Below, one piece after another: positions 8,533 through 16,086 of a DNA stretch of 38,853 nucleotides; positions within the stretch are counted from its first letter, which is position 1, and every line of letters begins with the position of its first letter. The stretch covers positions 1 to 38,853 of the forward strand of contig NZ_AYTB01000029.1 of assembly GCF_000505545.1 (NCBI RefSeq), given 5' to 3'. Below the pieces are notes generated by a model. The model was not told where the DNA came from, did no database searches, and saw nothing but the letters and a program-made list of their open reading frames with translations. The stretch is from Kurthia huakuii LAM0618. GTDB taxonomy: Bacteria; Bacillota; Bacilli; Bacillales_A; Planococcaceae. Made by a program: the position numbers and the translations under genes.

Positions 8533-9124
8533 TTTCAGTAAAAGAGCCGCCGTACATGATAATCGTACCGAGGAGCTCATTATAAACCGTCGCATAAATC
8601 GTGTAGCATTGACGTTCGTCATCATAGCCATCTTCGACAATCGCCTTTCCTTTAAAAAAGTCCGGTAGGGGCATTAAACCGAGTAGGTGCTGTGCATTTG
8701 TACGCGTAATTAAATGCCCATCACGCGTCACATCAAGCAATAAATTCGAGCGCATCATCGTTGGCTTACCGAGTAAATCATAGGCATCATGTTTAATTAA
8801 ATTAACATGCGTTACCGAATTAAATTGGCGCGTTTTTTCCGGAAAATAAAAATTTCGCTGCCATTCAATATCATAGGTTTCGAGTCCTGTTTTGATACAG
8901 CGATGTTCTAAATAAAACGGAATATTATGCCCTTGCTCGGGAAATAAAAAATCCATCTTCGCTGCGGCGTAATAAAAGGGTGCAAGCAATTCACTACCAT
9001 GTGAGATTTCATGCATAATGCCTTGTGCGCGAAAAATATCGCCTGGATTTGTCGCATAGCGATGTTGTAATTTTGGATGAAGCTGCTGAAATGACGTGCC
9101 AAGTAATTGTTGATAAACAGACAT
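8525..9124 (-). CDS. DUF4166-type domain protein
   Basis: About 199 residues from ATG 9124, which has AAAGGA nine bases upstream. 'MSVYQQLLGTSFQQLHPKLQHRY' at the start is typical of DUF4166 proteins, which are often found in Bacillus relatives next to or fused with oxidoreductase-like domains. No catalytic motif is recognised, and several conserved aromatic/charged beta-strand segments follow ('EWQRNFYFPEKTRQFNS'). The frame is open upstream to 9217, but that part overlaps a terminator-like hairpin and partly mirrors the protein's own C-terminus (see findings). It is convergent with, and overlaps, the GNAT gene. Confidence 0.72.
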   Translation of the reverse strand: MSVYQQLLGTSFQQLHPKLQHRYATNPGDIFRAQGIMHEISHGSELLAPFYYAAAKMDFLFPEQGHNIPFYLEHRCIKTGLETYDIEWQRNFYFPEKTRQFNSVTHVNLIKHDAYDLLGKPTMMRSNLLLDVTRDGHLITRTNAQHLLGLMPLPDFFKGKAIVEDGYDDERQCYTIYATVYNELLGTIIMYGGSFTEIK

Positions 9125-9141
9125 TTTAATCATTCCTTTCG

Positions 9142-9185
9142 AAAAAAATGAGGGTCCGTACATGATGACGGAACCCTCGTTTTTT
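9142..9185. terminator. Bidirectional terminator-like hairpin in the DUF4166 gene leader
   Basis: GAGGGT-CCGT (9150-9159) pairs with ACGG-A-ACCCTC (9168-9178), with six or more T on the plus side and seven T on the minus side. It lies just before the minus-strand ribosome binding site, so it could attenuate that gene or be the leftover end of a lost upstream gene. Confidence 0.6.
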
Positions 9186-9381
9186 ACTATATACCCTAAA
9201 AAATGATTTTTTAACAAAGCGGCTTGTGGAAATCTAGCCTATGCAATTATTATTATTTTTAAAGTGAATGCGCTACTAAACACCATAATTAACCGTAAAT
9301 TCTAAGTTTCGGGTGATGCTAATCAAATTCGTTGCGTTCTGTAGGGCATTAAGGTATATATGAGGAATAGGAGGGATTCAA

Positions 9382-9975
9382 ATGAATCGTTGGGACGATC
9401 GTTATAAACATGAACGTTATTTTTATGGTACGGCACCAAATGAATTTTTAGCACAGCAAGTGGCCGTTTTTGAACATGCTAAGCAGATTGCGTGCTATGC
9501 AGAAGGAGAAGGGCGCAATGCGGCATTTCTTGCGACAAAAGGGCATGATGTTGTGGCCTATGACTATGCAGAAGAGGGGCTACGCAAAACCGAAGCACTC
9601 GCAAAGCAATTAGGAACGACAGTGACAACAAAGCATGTCGATTTAATTCATGGTGCCGTTGAAAAAGCACAATATGACGGCGCGGTCATGATTTTTGGCC
9701 ATTTTGCAAAGCAAGACCAATCGACTGTATTACATAAAGTAATGGAATCATTGAAGCCCGGTGGTATTTTCTTAATGGAAGTATATGAGGAAGCACAGCT
9801 AGCGTATAAAACAGGTGGCCCACCAGAACTTGATTATTTATATGCTGAGGAAGCATTACGCCAATGGGCAGCGCAGTACGATGTTTTACATTTTGACTGC
9901 GTCGAAGTAACGCGTCATGAAGGTGTTGGGCATAAAGGGCTTTGCAAGGTCGTACAAGTTATCGTGAAAAAATAA
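9382..9975 (+). CDS. Class I SAM-dependent methyltransferase, TehB/YrrT-like
   Basis: A 197-residue Rossmann-fold methyltransferase. It opens 'MNRWDDRYKHERYFYGTAPNEFL', typical of TehB-like enzymes. SAM motif I is replaced by 'CYAEGEGRNAAFLATKGHDVVAYD': the glycine loop reads EGEGRN, as in this subfamily, with the acidic Asp of motif II in 'VAYDYAEEGL'. 'MESLKPGGIFLMEVY' is motif III/post. The TehB relation is notable given the ter locus nearby, but TehB-like methyltransferases are common and the genes are not linked as an operon. Start ATG has GGAGGG upstream. Confidence 0.85.
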   Translation: MNRWDDRYKHERYFYGTAPNEFLAQQVAVFEHAKQIACYAEGEGRNAAFLATKGHDVVAYDYAEEGLRKTEALAKQLGTTVTTKHVDLIHGAVEKAQYDGAVMIFGHFAKQDQSTVLHKVMESLKPGGIFLMEVYEEAQLAYKTGGPPELDYLYAEEALRQWAAQYDVLHFDCVEVTRHEGVGHKGLCKVVQVIVKK

Positions 9976-9991
9976 TAGCAAAATAGATGAG

Positions 9992-10019
9992 CGAGTTCAC
10001 CATGTGTACTCGTTTTTTT
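9992..10019 (+). terminator. Terminator after the methyltransferase gene
   Basis: CGAGT (9992-9996) pairs with ACTCG (10008-10012), followed by seven T. Confidence 0.7.
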
Positions 10020-10027
10020 ATTTTCTT

Positions 10028-10089
10028 CGATAAAAAATTATCGATAAACATTAAAAATATATTGAATAAGTTTAAATATTCTGTATAAT
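10028..10089 (+). promoter_or_regulatory. Promoter and inverted repeat of the YoaS/YozG-like pair
   Basis: TTGAAT (10062-10067), a 16-base spacer and TATAAT (10084-10089) form a good SigA promoter. Upstream sits the inverted repeat CGATAA-AAAA-TTATCG (10028-10043), a possible binding site, for example for the HTH protein encoded two genes down. Confidence 0.55.
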
Positions 10090-10112
10090 GGTAATTAGAA
10101 CAGGGGGAGATA

Positions 10113-10739
10113 ATGATGGAAAAGAAGTTTCAACAATTTTTGCATGTGCTGTATATCGTAGTGACAATTATGTGGATTGGCTTTTGTGTAAGTGCATTTG
10201 CCTTAGCAACGACATTTATTGCGATAAGCTTTACATCTGAGGAATCGGTGCAACGTTTCATTCAAATGGGAGATGTACAAGCAGCCATTCATTTCTATGG
10301 CATAACTTTGGAGCTAAGCCCACAATTAATTGAGCAGGCTACTTTTAGTAAAGCCGCATTTTTACCGCTTATTGGTATGCTATTTATTTATGTGTTAATT
10401 GGTAGTTTTATCGTTTTTTTTGTGCGAAAACTGTTAAAATCATTAAAAGAGGGCGAAATTTTCACCGTAAAAAACAGCCGCTTCATCGAATGGATTGGCT
10501 ATAGTTTTATCGTGTTAAGCCTCCTATTAAAATCGATTCAGGCACTAATGCTGTATGGTTTCGATCAAATGTTTCAGTTAACAGCCACATTAAAGCATTC
10601 AGCTGCAATACAAGGTGTGAGCTATGAATTTTTCGGCGTTCATTGGAGTTTATTATTTGGCGGAATCATTCTCTGGATTATTGGCCGTGTCTTTAAATAT
10701 GGCGCGTTTCTACAAGAAGAATACGATGCAACGGTATAG
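10113..10739 (+). CDS. DUF2975 membrane protein (YoaS-like)
   Basis: A 208-residue integral membrane protein with four hydrophobic segments (about residues 12-34, 88-110, 124-145 and 178-197) and a soluble loop between the first two. It matches the DUF2975 family by pattern ('GEIFTVKNSRFIEWIGYSFIVLS'). In B. subtilis the equivalent, yoaS, is paired with the small HTH gene yozG, exactly the arrangement here. Function unknown; the fixed pairing suggests that the membrane protein and the regulator act together. Two tandem ATGs (10113, 10116) follow AGGGGGAG; the second has the better spacing. Confidence 0.82.
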   Translation: MMEKKFQQFLHVLYIVVTIMWIGFCVSAFALATTFIAISFTSEESVQRFIQMGDVQAAIHFYGITLELSPQLIEQATFSKAAFLPLIGMLFIYVLIGSFIVFFVRKLLKSLKEGEIFTVKNSRFIEWIGYSFIVLSLLLKSIQALMLYGFDQMFQLTATLKHSAAIQGVSYEFFGVHWSLLFGGIILWIIGRVFKYGAFLQEEYDATV

Positions 10740-10750
10740 GAAGTGATGTC

Positions 10751-10963
10751 ATGATTATTATTCGGCTAGATCGGATGTTAGCAGACCGTAAAATGCAGCT
10801 TAGTAAATTAGCTGAGCTTGTCGATGTGTCTGTCGTTAATTTATCGAATTTAAAAACAGGTAAAGTAAAAGCCGTGCGTTTTTCAACACTTAATGCCATT
10901 TGTAAGGCACTCGATTGCCAACCAGGCGATATTTTAGAGTATGTAGAAGAGGACGAAGAATAA
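10751..10963 (+). CDS. Small XRE/Cro-type HTH regulator (YozG-like)
   Basis: A 70-residue single-domain Cro/CI helix-turn-helix protein. It has 'IIIRLDRMLADRKMQLSKLAELVDVSV' then recognition helix 'VNLSNLKTGKVKAVRFSTLNAICKALDCQPGDILEY', which is the YozG/Cro family ending almost word for word. It starts 11 bases after the DUF2975 gene with a GGAAGTGATG ribosome binding site, so the two are co-transcribed. It probably autoregulates the pair. Confidence 0.9.
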   Translation: MIIIRLDRMLADRKMQLSKLAELVDVSVVNLSNLKTGKVKAVRFSTLNAICKALDCQPGDILEYVEEDEE

Positions 10964-10972
10964 TGCCAAAGC

Positions 10973-11004
10973 TCGTGCTATGTCATAATAGCACGATTTT
11001 TTTT
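10973..11004 (+). terminator. Terminator after the HTH gene
   Basis: TCGTGCTA pairs with TAGCACGA (8-bp perfect stem), followed by eight T. Confidence 0.9.
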
Positions 11005-11112
11005 GCGTTTGTTTCGGTAAAAAATGGAGACGAAGCGTAGACTTTTCCTATCAGTTTGATATGATTGAAGAAATTAGGCACGTATGATAAGAACAGAAGG
11101 TGTGGGAATTTC

Positions 11113-12138
11113 ATGTTAAATTTTGAATGTGATTATTTAGAAGGTGCGCATCCACGCATTTTAGAAAAATTAATGGCCACGAATATGGAGAAAACGTCTG
11201 GTTATGGACAAGATCCGTATACAGCGAGCGCGGCGCAAAAAATATTGACGGCTTGTAATTGTCCAGACGGTGAGGTTCGATTTTTACTAGGTGGGACGCA
11301 AACAAATGCGACCGTTATCAATGCAATGTTACATACATCTGAGGGCGTCATTGCCGCAGATACCGGTCATATTAGTACACATGAAGCCGGAGCGATTGAA
11401 GCGGGCGGCCATAAAGTGTTAACGATTCCACAAGTTGATGGCAAATTAACCGCAGCTGGCATTACGCATTATATGCAAAATTTTTTACAAGATGCGAGTC
11501 ATACACATATGCCGCAGCCGGGCATGGTGTATGTTTCACATCCAACAGAATACGGTACGTTGTATTCAAAGGCAGAGCTAGAGGCAATTCGTGCAGTATG
11601 CCGCGAATATGCGTTGCCGCTTTTCTTAGATGGCGCGCGCTTAGGATACGGCTTAGCAGCGGTAAATACCGATGTGACGCTACCGGTAATTGCTGAAAAC
11701 TGTGATGTCTTTTATATTGGCGGTACGAAGGTCGGCGCGATGTTTGGGGAAGCGGTCGTTGTGACGAAAGCCAATAGCATTAAGCACTTCTTTACGACTA
11801 TTAAACAAAATGGTGCATTACTTGCGAAAGGGCGTATGCTTGGCATTCAATTTGATGTATTATTTACGGACAATTTGTATGTCGACATTTCTGCACATGC
11901 TATTCGTTTAGCAGAAAAATTAAAAGCGAATCTTCGCGCCAAAGGCTATCCATTTTTCTTTGAATCACCAACGAATCAACAATTTGTAATTTTAGAAAAT
12001 ACGGCTATGGCCGCATTAGCAGAAAAAGCGCAATTTAGCGTATGGGAGCCGTATGACGACACACATACAGTCGTGCGTTTTGCGACGAGCTGGGCAACGA
12101 ATGAACAAGATTTAGATTCATTACTCGCATTACTATAA
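11113..12138 (+). CDS. Low-specificity threonine aldolase family protein
   Basis: A 341-residue fold-type I PLP enzyme of the beta-eliminating lyase/threonine aldolase family. It cleaves threonine or related beta-hydroxy amino acids to glycine and an aldehyde. 'SGYGQDPYTASA' and 'LLGGTQTNATVINAML' are at the start, 'HISTHEAGAIEAGGHKV' and 'LFLDGARLGYGLAA' (PLP Asp/Arg) follow, and the Schiff-base lysine is in 'YIGGTKVGAMFGEA'. ATG 11113 begins at the conserved N-terminus. The frame extends to 11065, but those residues are unlike the family. Single gene with its own terminator. Confidence 0.9.
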   Translation: MLNFECDYLEGAHPRILEKLMATNMEKTSGYGQDPYTASAAQKILTACNCPDGEVRFLLGGTQTNATVINAMLHTSEGVIAADTGHISTHEAGAIEAGGHKVLTIPQVDGKLTAAGITHYMQNFLQDASHTHMPQPGMVYVSHPTEYGTLYSKAELEAIRAVCREYALPLFLDGARLGYGLAAVNTDVTLPVIAENCDVFYIGGTKVGAMFGEAVVVTKANSIKHFFTTIKQNGALLAKGRMLGIQFDVLFTDNLYVDISAHAIRLAEKLKANLRAKGYPFFFESPTNQQFVILENTAMAALAEKAQFSVWEPYDDTHTVVRFATSWATNEQDLDSLLALL

Positions 12139-12140
12139 GA

Positions 12141-12199
12141 AAAAGACCGACAATTGCCGGTCTTTAAATGGGAGACCACGTTAGTTGTGGTCTTTTTTT
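12141..12199. terminator. Two back-to-back terminators between convergent genes
   Basis: AAAGACCG...CGGTCTTT (12143-12166) ends in a T run on the minus strand and serves the minus-strand membrane protein gene. AGACCAC...GTGGTCT followed by seven T (12172-12199) works on the plus strand for the aldolase gene, and its right arm lies inside the last codons of the minus-strand gene. Confidence 0.8.
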
Positions 12200-13209
12200 A
12201 GTTGTGCTTTAAAGGCTTGCGGGTCATCGGTTTTAATCGCAATATAATCGTAATGTTTTTCAAGTCCCATCGCGAGCGTGACCTTTTGCGGAGTGGCCAT
12301 TTTTAATAGGATATCTGGATACACTTTTTCAAAATCACGCGCCATAAATTCGATTGTATCTTTCGTTTTTTTGCGCTGTAACATCTCAGGGTCTTCAATG
12401 ATTTCGGCAATATTACTCACATCGATTGTTGCACGCTTCATTAAACCGACTGAAATGTATAACGTATTATTTTTCATCACACTAGGTGTGAGGCGCATCA
12501 CTTGTAAATCCGCAATGAAAAATAGCACCGAATAAATATTAAATACGAGCAGTAGGAGCGACACAACAGGTGCTTTGTCATGTAGCCAATAATGAATGCC
12601 AATCGTTTCGATGACAATGGCATGAATCATCATTATTTGAAACGCCACAAAGCTCGTTTTTTTATGCAGTGTAATGCCTTGTGGAATCGGCTTTTTAAAG
12701 CTCAAAAAGGCATAGTAAAGCATTAATAACTCAGAGCATAACACATGAATTAATGGATGGTTGCGCACGTGAAGTGTTAGTCCATCGCTAAACGCAAATA
12801 ATGTTGGTAAGGAACTTTGTTGTGTATAGGCACGAATTTTTGGCAAATAGCGCACAAAGCTGACGATAATAAACAACTCTACTAGTACAAGCGCACCTTC
12901 GATAGCGAGGCCAAACCATGTTACCGCTACAAAAGGTGTTAACAAGTGAGCAGGGATAATAAAGCGCACAGCAATACAGCCTGCCGCCGCAAAAACGATG
13001 ACCTGCTTAAAAGAAAAACGATTACGATAAAGCATGAGCATGAGTGGCGCGACAATAATTAAATCAATCAACGAACCGAGCACGACACCTTGTGACTCAG
13101 TAGGGATAATGCTAGTGCCTAGTTGGTATAGCAAGATATTACTTAAAACGATGACAAGTAGTAGTCCGAGCCATAATGGTTTTGTTTTTTCAATCCAAAC
13201 GATGATCAT
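12181..13209 (-). CDS. Membrane protein of unknown function
   Basis: About 342 residues. The first two-thirds hold roughly eight hydrophobic segments, including the opening 'WLGLLLVIVLSNILLYQLG' and later 'LLLLVFNIYSVLFFIADL'. The last ~110 residues are soluble and beta-rich ('NNTLYISVGLMKRATIDVSNIAEI ... HYDYIAIKTDDPQAFKAQL') and look like a PH-like (bPH2/DUF304-like) domain; that is an impression only. I do not recognise the family. The start is unclear: GAGGTG abuts ATG 13209 with no spacer, and the open frame continues up to a GTG at 13287. It overlaps a terminator at its 3' end. Confidence 0.7.
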   Translation of the reverse strand: MIIVWIEKTKPLWLGLLLVIVLSNILLYQLGTSIIPTESQGVVLGSLIDLIIVAPLMLMLYRNRFSFKQVIVFAAAGCIAVRFIIPAHLLTPFVAVTWFGLAIEGALVLVELFIIVSFVRYLPKIRAYTQQSSLPTLFAFSDGLTLHVRNHPLIHVLCSELLMLYYAFLSFKKPIPQGITLHKKTSFVAFQIMMIHAIVIETIGIHYWLHDKAPVVSLLLLVFNIYSVLFFIADLQVMRLTPSVMKNNTLYISVGLMKRATIDVSNIAEIIEDPEMLQRKKTKDTIEFMARDFEKVYPDILLKMATPQKVTLAMGLEKHYDYIAIKTDDPQAFKAQLKKDHN

Positions 13210-13286
13210 CACCTCTAATAAATTTTTATATATTCCAATTATTTCATATAGTACGATAGTTGGTCTATAGTAAAAATGGTGCTGCA

Positions 13287-13317
13287 CAAAAAAAGAGCAG
13301 TCGTATATGGCTGCTCT
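13287..13317 (-). terminator. Terminator after the ABC-2 permease gene
   Basis: Read on the minus strand, AGAGCAG pairs with CTGCTCT and is followed by seven T. It ends the ABC exporter operon. Confidence 0.85.
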
Positions 13318-13324
13318 GTTGTGT

Positions 13325-14350
13325 TTATAAACGACGGAATTTTTTCATTGCTTGCATATTAATGATAAAGAGTACAGCTAGGAAGCCCAACAAGCCAGCT
13401 AAATATGGCCAAATGTCGGCAAAACCATCCCCGTAAACCATAATCCCTTTAATCGCGGCTGCCCCGTAAAAAATCGGCATAATATAACATAAATTGCCGA
13501 GGTGATACGGAATCAAATCAAGCGGAATAAGCCCTGAGAAAAACACTTGTGGAATAATCGTAAATGGAATGAGCTGGACGACTTGTAGCTCTGAGCGCGC
13601 AAAGACGGAAATCATCGCACCAAATGATACGGCGACGATGGCGAGTAAAAGCATCGTCACGAAAATCCAGCCGATATGCCCTGCGGAACTTAAATCGAGC
13701 ACATAAACCGAGTACAGCACAATCAAGATGGCTTGTGCAATCGCAAACACACTGTAGCCAAGTGTATAGCCTAAAATGACCTCACTGCGTTTAATTGGTG
13801 TCATTAACAAGCGCTCGAGTGTACCGCCGCTTCGTTCGCGGACAAGTGCCATGCCTGAAATAATAAAAATAAGGAAAAATGAAAATAACGCTAAAAAGAC
13901 ATAGCCGAGTGAATCAAAAAGCGTTTGATCGGAATCGCCATATACATAAGAAATGTCTAGTTTCGCTGCTGGGTTCACATCGGCAAGCGCATTTTGGATT
14001 TCAGTCATTGCTTTAGCACCTTTTGTTGATGATTCAAATAACGTAATCGCGACGCTAGTACCATTCATTGAAAAGATGGCATCAACAGCTTCATGATTTT
14101 TTAAATAGTCTTTAGGCTCGTCCATGTCGGCAGCGGATAATTCTTTGACGGTGATGTGCTGGTCGTTCAATGCTGTCACAAGTGGCTCAGGTAGTGCCCC
14201 TTTTTCAATGCCAACAGTCGGCTTATAATTGGAATCCCCTAATAAAAAGTAGACGAGTGTTAAAATAAGCAGTGGCGCCACTAAAATCATCATAACACTG
14301 CGCTTATCATTCAACGTTTGTTTGATTACGCGCTTGGCTAAATGCATCAT
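13325..14350 (-). CDS. ABC-2 type transporter permease
   Basis: A 341-residue ABC-2 membrane protein in the usual YhgE/DrrB-like layout: one N-terminal membrane helix (about residues 18-38), a large extracytoplasmic domain, then five helices from about residue 150. 'ALVRERSGGTLERLLMTPIKRSEVILGYTLGY' is the conserved cytoplasmic coupling motif of drug/antimicrobial exporters of this class. The start overlaps the stop of the ATPase gene by four bases (ATGA). Likely exports a lipophilic drug, antimicrobial or lipid; substrate not deducible. Confidence 0.9.
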   Translation of the reverse strand: MMHLAKRVIKQTLNDKRSVMMILVAPLLILTLVYFLLGDSNYKPTVGIEKGALPEPLVTALNDQHITVKELSAADMDEPKDYLKNHEAVDAIFSMNGTSVAITLFESSTKGAKAMTEIQNALADVNPAAKLDISYVYGDSDQTLFDSLGYVFLALFSFFLIFIISGMALVRERSGGTLERLLMTPIKRSEVILGYTLGYSVFAIAQAILIVLYSVYVLDLSSAGHIGWIFVTMLLLAIVAVSFGAMISVFARSELQVVQLIPFTIIPQVFFSGLIPLDLIPYHLGNLCYIMPIFYGAAAIKGIMVYGDGFADIWPYLAGLLGFLAVLFIINMQAMKKFRRL

Positions 14351-15069
14351 AAGGCAGCACCTTCTTGTTCGTTTGCCATAATAAACAACTCTTCTACCTT
14401 GCCAGATTTTGTACTGGCTAACAATGTCTGTACGGTATCGTAAGCAATTAAACGGCCATTATAAAGAAGAGCCGCTTTATCGCATTCGGTTACTTCATCC
14501 ATCACATGTGTGGACACAATTATGGTCGTACCTGCTCGCTTTAGCTCTTGAAACTGATTCCAAATCGAGCGCTTTAGCACCGGATCAATGCCAACGGTCG
14601 GTTCATCTAAAAATAACACTTTCGGCGAATGTAATATACTTGCAGCAAGCGACAATCGTTTTTTCATCCCGCCAGAAAAGTCACGTACGTGTTTTTTACG
14701 ATGCGCTGTCAATTCAACAAGCGCTAAAACGTCCGTAATACGCGTTTTTAGTTGTGCCTTTTTCATTTGCTGTAGGCCGCCAAAAAAGCGTAAATTATCT
14801 TCTGCAGACAAATCATCGTATAGCGCATCATTTTGCGGCATAAAGCCAATGTCATGGAGGAGCGCTAAATTTGGCATGGTCACATCATCAAACTGTACCG
14901 AGCCTTTATCAGCAGCAATTGCACCAATCATTAAACGAAGGAGCGTCGTTTTACCGGAACCAGATGGGCCAAGCAAACAGCAAATTTCACTTGATGGAAT
15001 GTTCATGGAAATCCCTTGAATGACCGCATGTTTGCCGAAGCTTTTGTGAAGATTTTTAACTATAATCAT
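14347..15069 (-). CDS. ABC transporter ATP-binding protein
   Basis: A 240-residue ABC ATPase with every motif intact: Walker A 'GPSGSGKTTLLRL', Q-loop 'GFMPQNDALYDDLSA', signature 'FSGGMKKRLSLA', Walker B 'VLFLDEPTVGIDP' and the H-loop in 'IIVSTHVMDE'. 'YDDLSAEDNLRFFGG' is typical of DrrA/NatA-like exporters. An AAAGGGGG site precedes ATG 15069. First gene of a two-gene exporter operon with the permease above. Confidence 0.94.
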   Translation of the reverse strand: MIIVKNLHKSFGKHAVIQGISMNIPSSEICCLLGPSGSGKTTLLRLMIGAIAADKGSVQFDDVTMPNLALLHDIGFMPQNDALYDDLSAEDNLRFFGGLQQMKKAQLKTRITDVLALVELTAHRKKHVRDFSGGMKKRLSLAASILHSPKVLFLDEPTVGIDPVLKRSIWNQFQELKRAGTTIIVSTHVMDEVTECDKAALLYNGRLIAYDTVQTLLASTKSGKVEELFIMANEQEGAAL

Positions 15070-15186
15070 CGTAAAACCCCCTTTGTTACCGTTATTTTAC
15101 CCCATACTAAAAGCGAAATCACTCATTCATTAAAAATGACGTTGTAAACGAGAACATTTACAATAGAAAGATAAGGGGGAATTAAT

Positions 15187-16029
15187 ATGAAAATAGGATT
15201 TATCGGTGCCGGTCATGTCGGCACATCATTAGGGCGTTATTTCATTGAGCAAGGGGAAACGGTTGTTGGCTATGCAAGTAGAACAGTTGAACAGGCGAAG
15301 GACAGTGCGGAACTGACAGGAACGCGCGCTTTTACGTCTAATCAGGAGCTCGTGGCAGCGTGTGATTGGCTATTTTTGACGGTATCCGATACGGCGATTC
15401 CAGCTGTATTTCATGATATTGAAGCGATGCTACGACCAGGTATGCGTGTATTTCATTGCTCTGGTGCTGCGTCAGCGCATTTATTGGCGGCAAATGCTAA
15501 ACGTACATATGCGGTGCTATCTTTGCATCCTATTTTAGCCTTTCCATCAAAAACAACGCCGCTTGATTCGTCAACAATTTTTACGTTAGAAGGCGATGCA
15601 GAGGCGCTCGTGGCAGTACAAGCGACGGTACAGCGATGGGGCAATGAGGCACCGATTATTAAAGCAGAACAAAAAGCACTGTATCATGCGGCTTGTGTGA
15701 CTTGTAGTAACTTAGTGAACGGTCTTGTGCATACGAGTCAGCAGCTTTTTGCTGAAGCAGGCTTGTCAGGAGAGGTGGCGGAACAAGCTTTTCGTCAGCT
15801 ATTTTTACAAAATGCACAAAATATTTATGCGCATGGTCCAGTTGCCGCGCTGACCGGTCCGATTGAACGCGGTGACGCTGCGACGGTGGCGAAGCACGTA
15901 GCAGTTATCCCTACAGCGTATCAACAAACGTATCGCGTCATGTCGCAAGCGGTTGTGGAAGTTGCTAAAATAAAGCATCCATCGAGAAATTACGCAGAAA
16001 TTGATAAACAATTAAACATTACTCGATAG
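15187..16029 (+). CDS. Rossmann-like/DUF2520 protein
   Basis: A 280-residue NAD(P)-binding protein. The dinucleotide loop 'IGFIGAGHVGTSLGRYF' at the start and 'LFLTVSDTAIPAVF' are the Rossmann half. The all-alpha C-terminal half ('ALYHAACVTCSNLVNGLVHTS', 'ALTGPIERGDAATVAKHV') is DUF2520. The fold resembles pyrroline-5-carboxylate/ketopantoate reductases, but the reaction is not established. An AAGGGG site precedes the ATG. It stands alone, convergent with the MFS gene. Confidence 0.86.
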   Translation: MKIGFIGAGHVGTSLGRYFIEQGETVVGYASRTVEQAKDSAELTGTRAFTSNQELVAACDWLFLTVSDTAIPAVFHDIEAMLRPGMRVFHCSGAASAHLLAANAKRTYAVLSLHPILAFPSKTTPLDSSTIFTLEGDAEALVAVQATVQRWGNEAPIIKAEQKALYHAACVTCSNLVNGLVHTSQQLFAEAGLSGEVAEQAFRQLFLQNAQNIYAHGPVAALTGPIERGDAATVAKHVAVIPTAYQQTYRVMSQAVVEVAKIKHPSRNYAEIDKQLNITR

Positions 16030-16046
16030 TCTATATAAAATAAAAA

Positions 16047-16086
16047 AATAAAGAGGTAAGGACAACACGTCCTACCTCTTTATTTA
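16047..16086. terminator. Bidirectional terminator
   Basis: AATAAAGAGGTA-A-GGAC pairs with GTCCTACCTCTTTATT. It sits between the convergent DUF2520 and MFS genes and overlaps the MFS stop codon. Confidence 0.85.

Noticed and set aside
9142-9185. T-box or metabolite riboswitch before the DUF4166 gene
   Set aside because: Only one short stem; no T-box specifier/anti-terminator sequence or recognised riboswitch core.
9382-9975. Methyltransferase as a tellurite-resistance tehB belonging to the ter locus
   Set aside because: TehB-like methyltransferases are widespread and this one is separated from the ter genes by trpB, GNAT and DUF4166 genes with their own signals.
14409-15019. Long plus-strand open frames (109 and 143 codons) opposite the ABC ATPase gene
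   Set aside because: Antisense frames of a clear ABC ATPase with all motifs; composition is unlike a protein.
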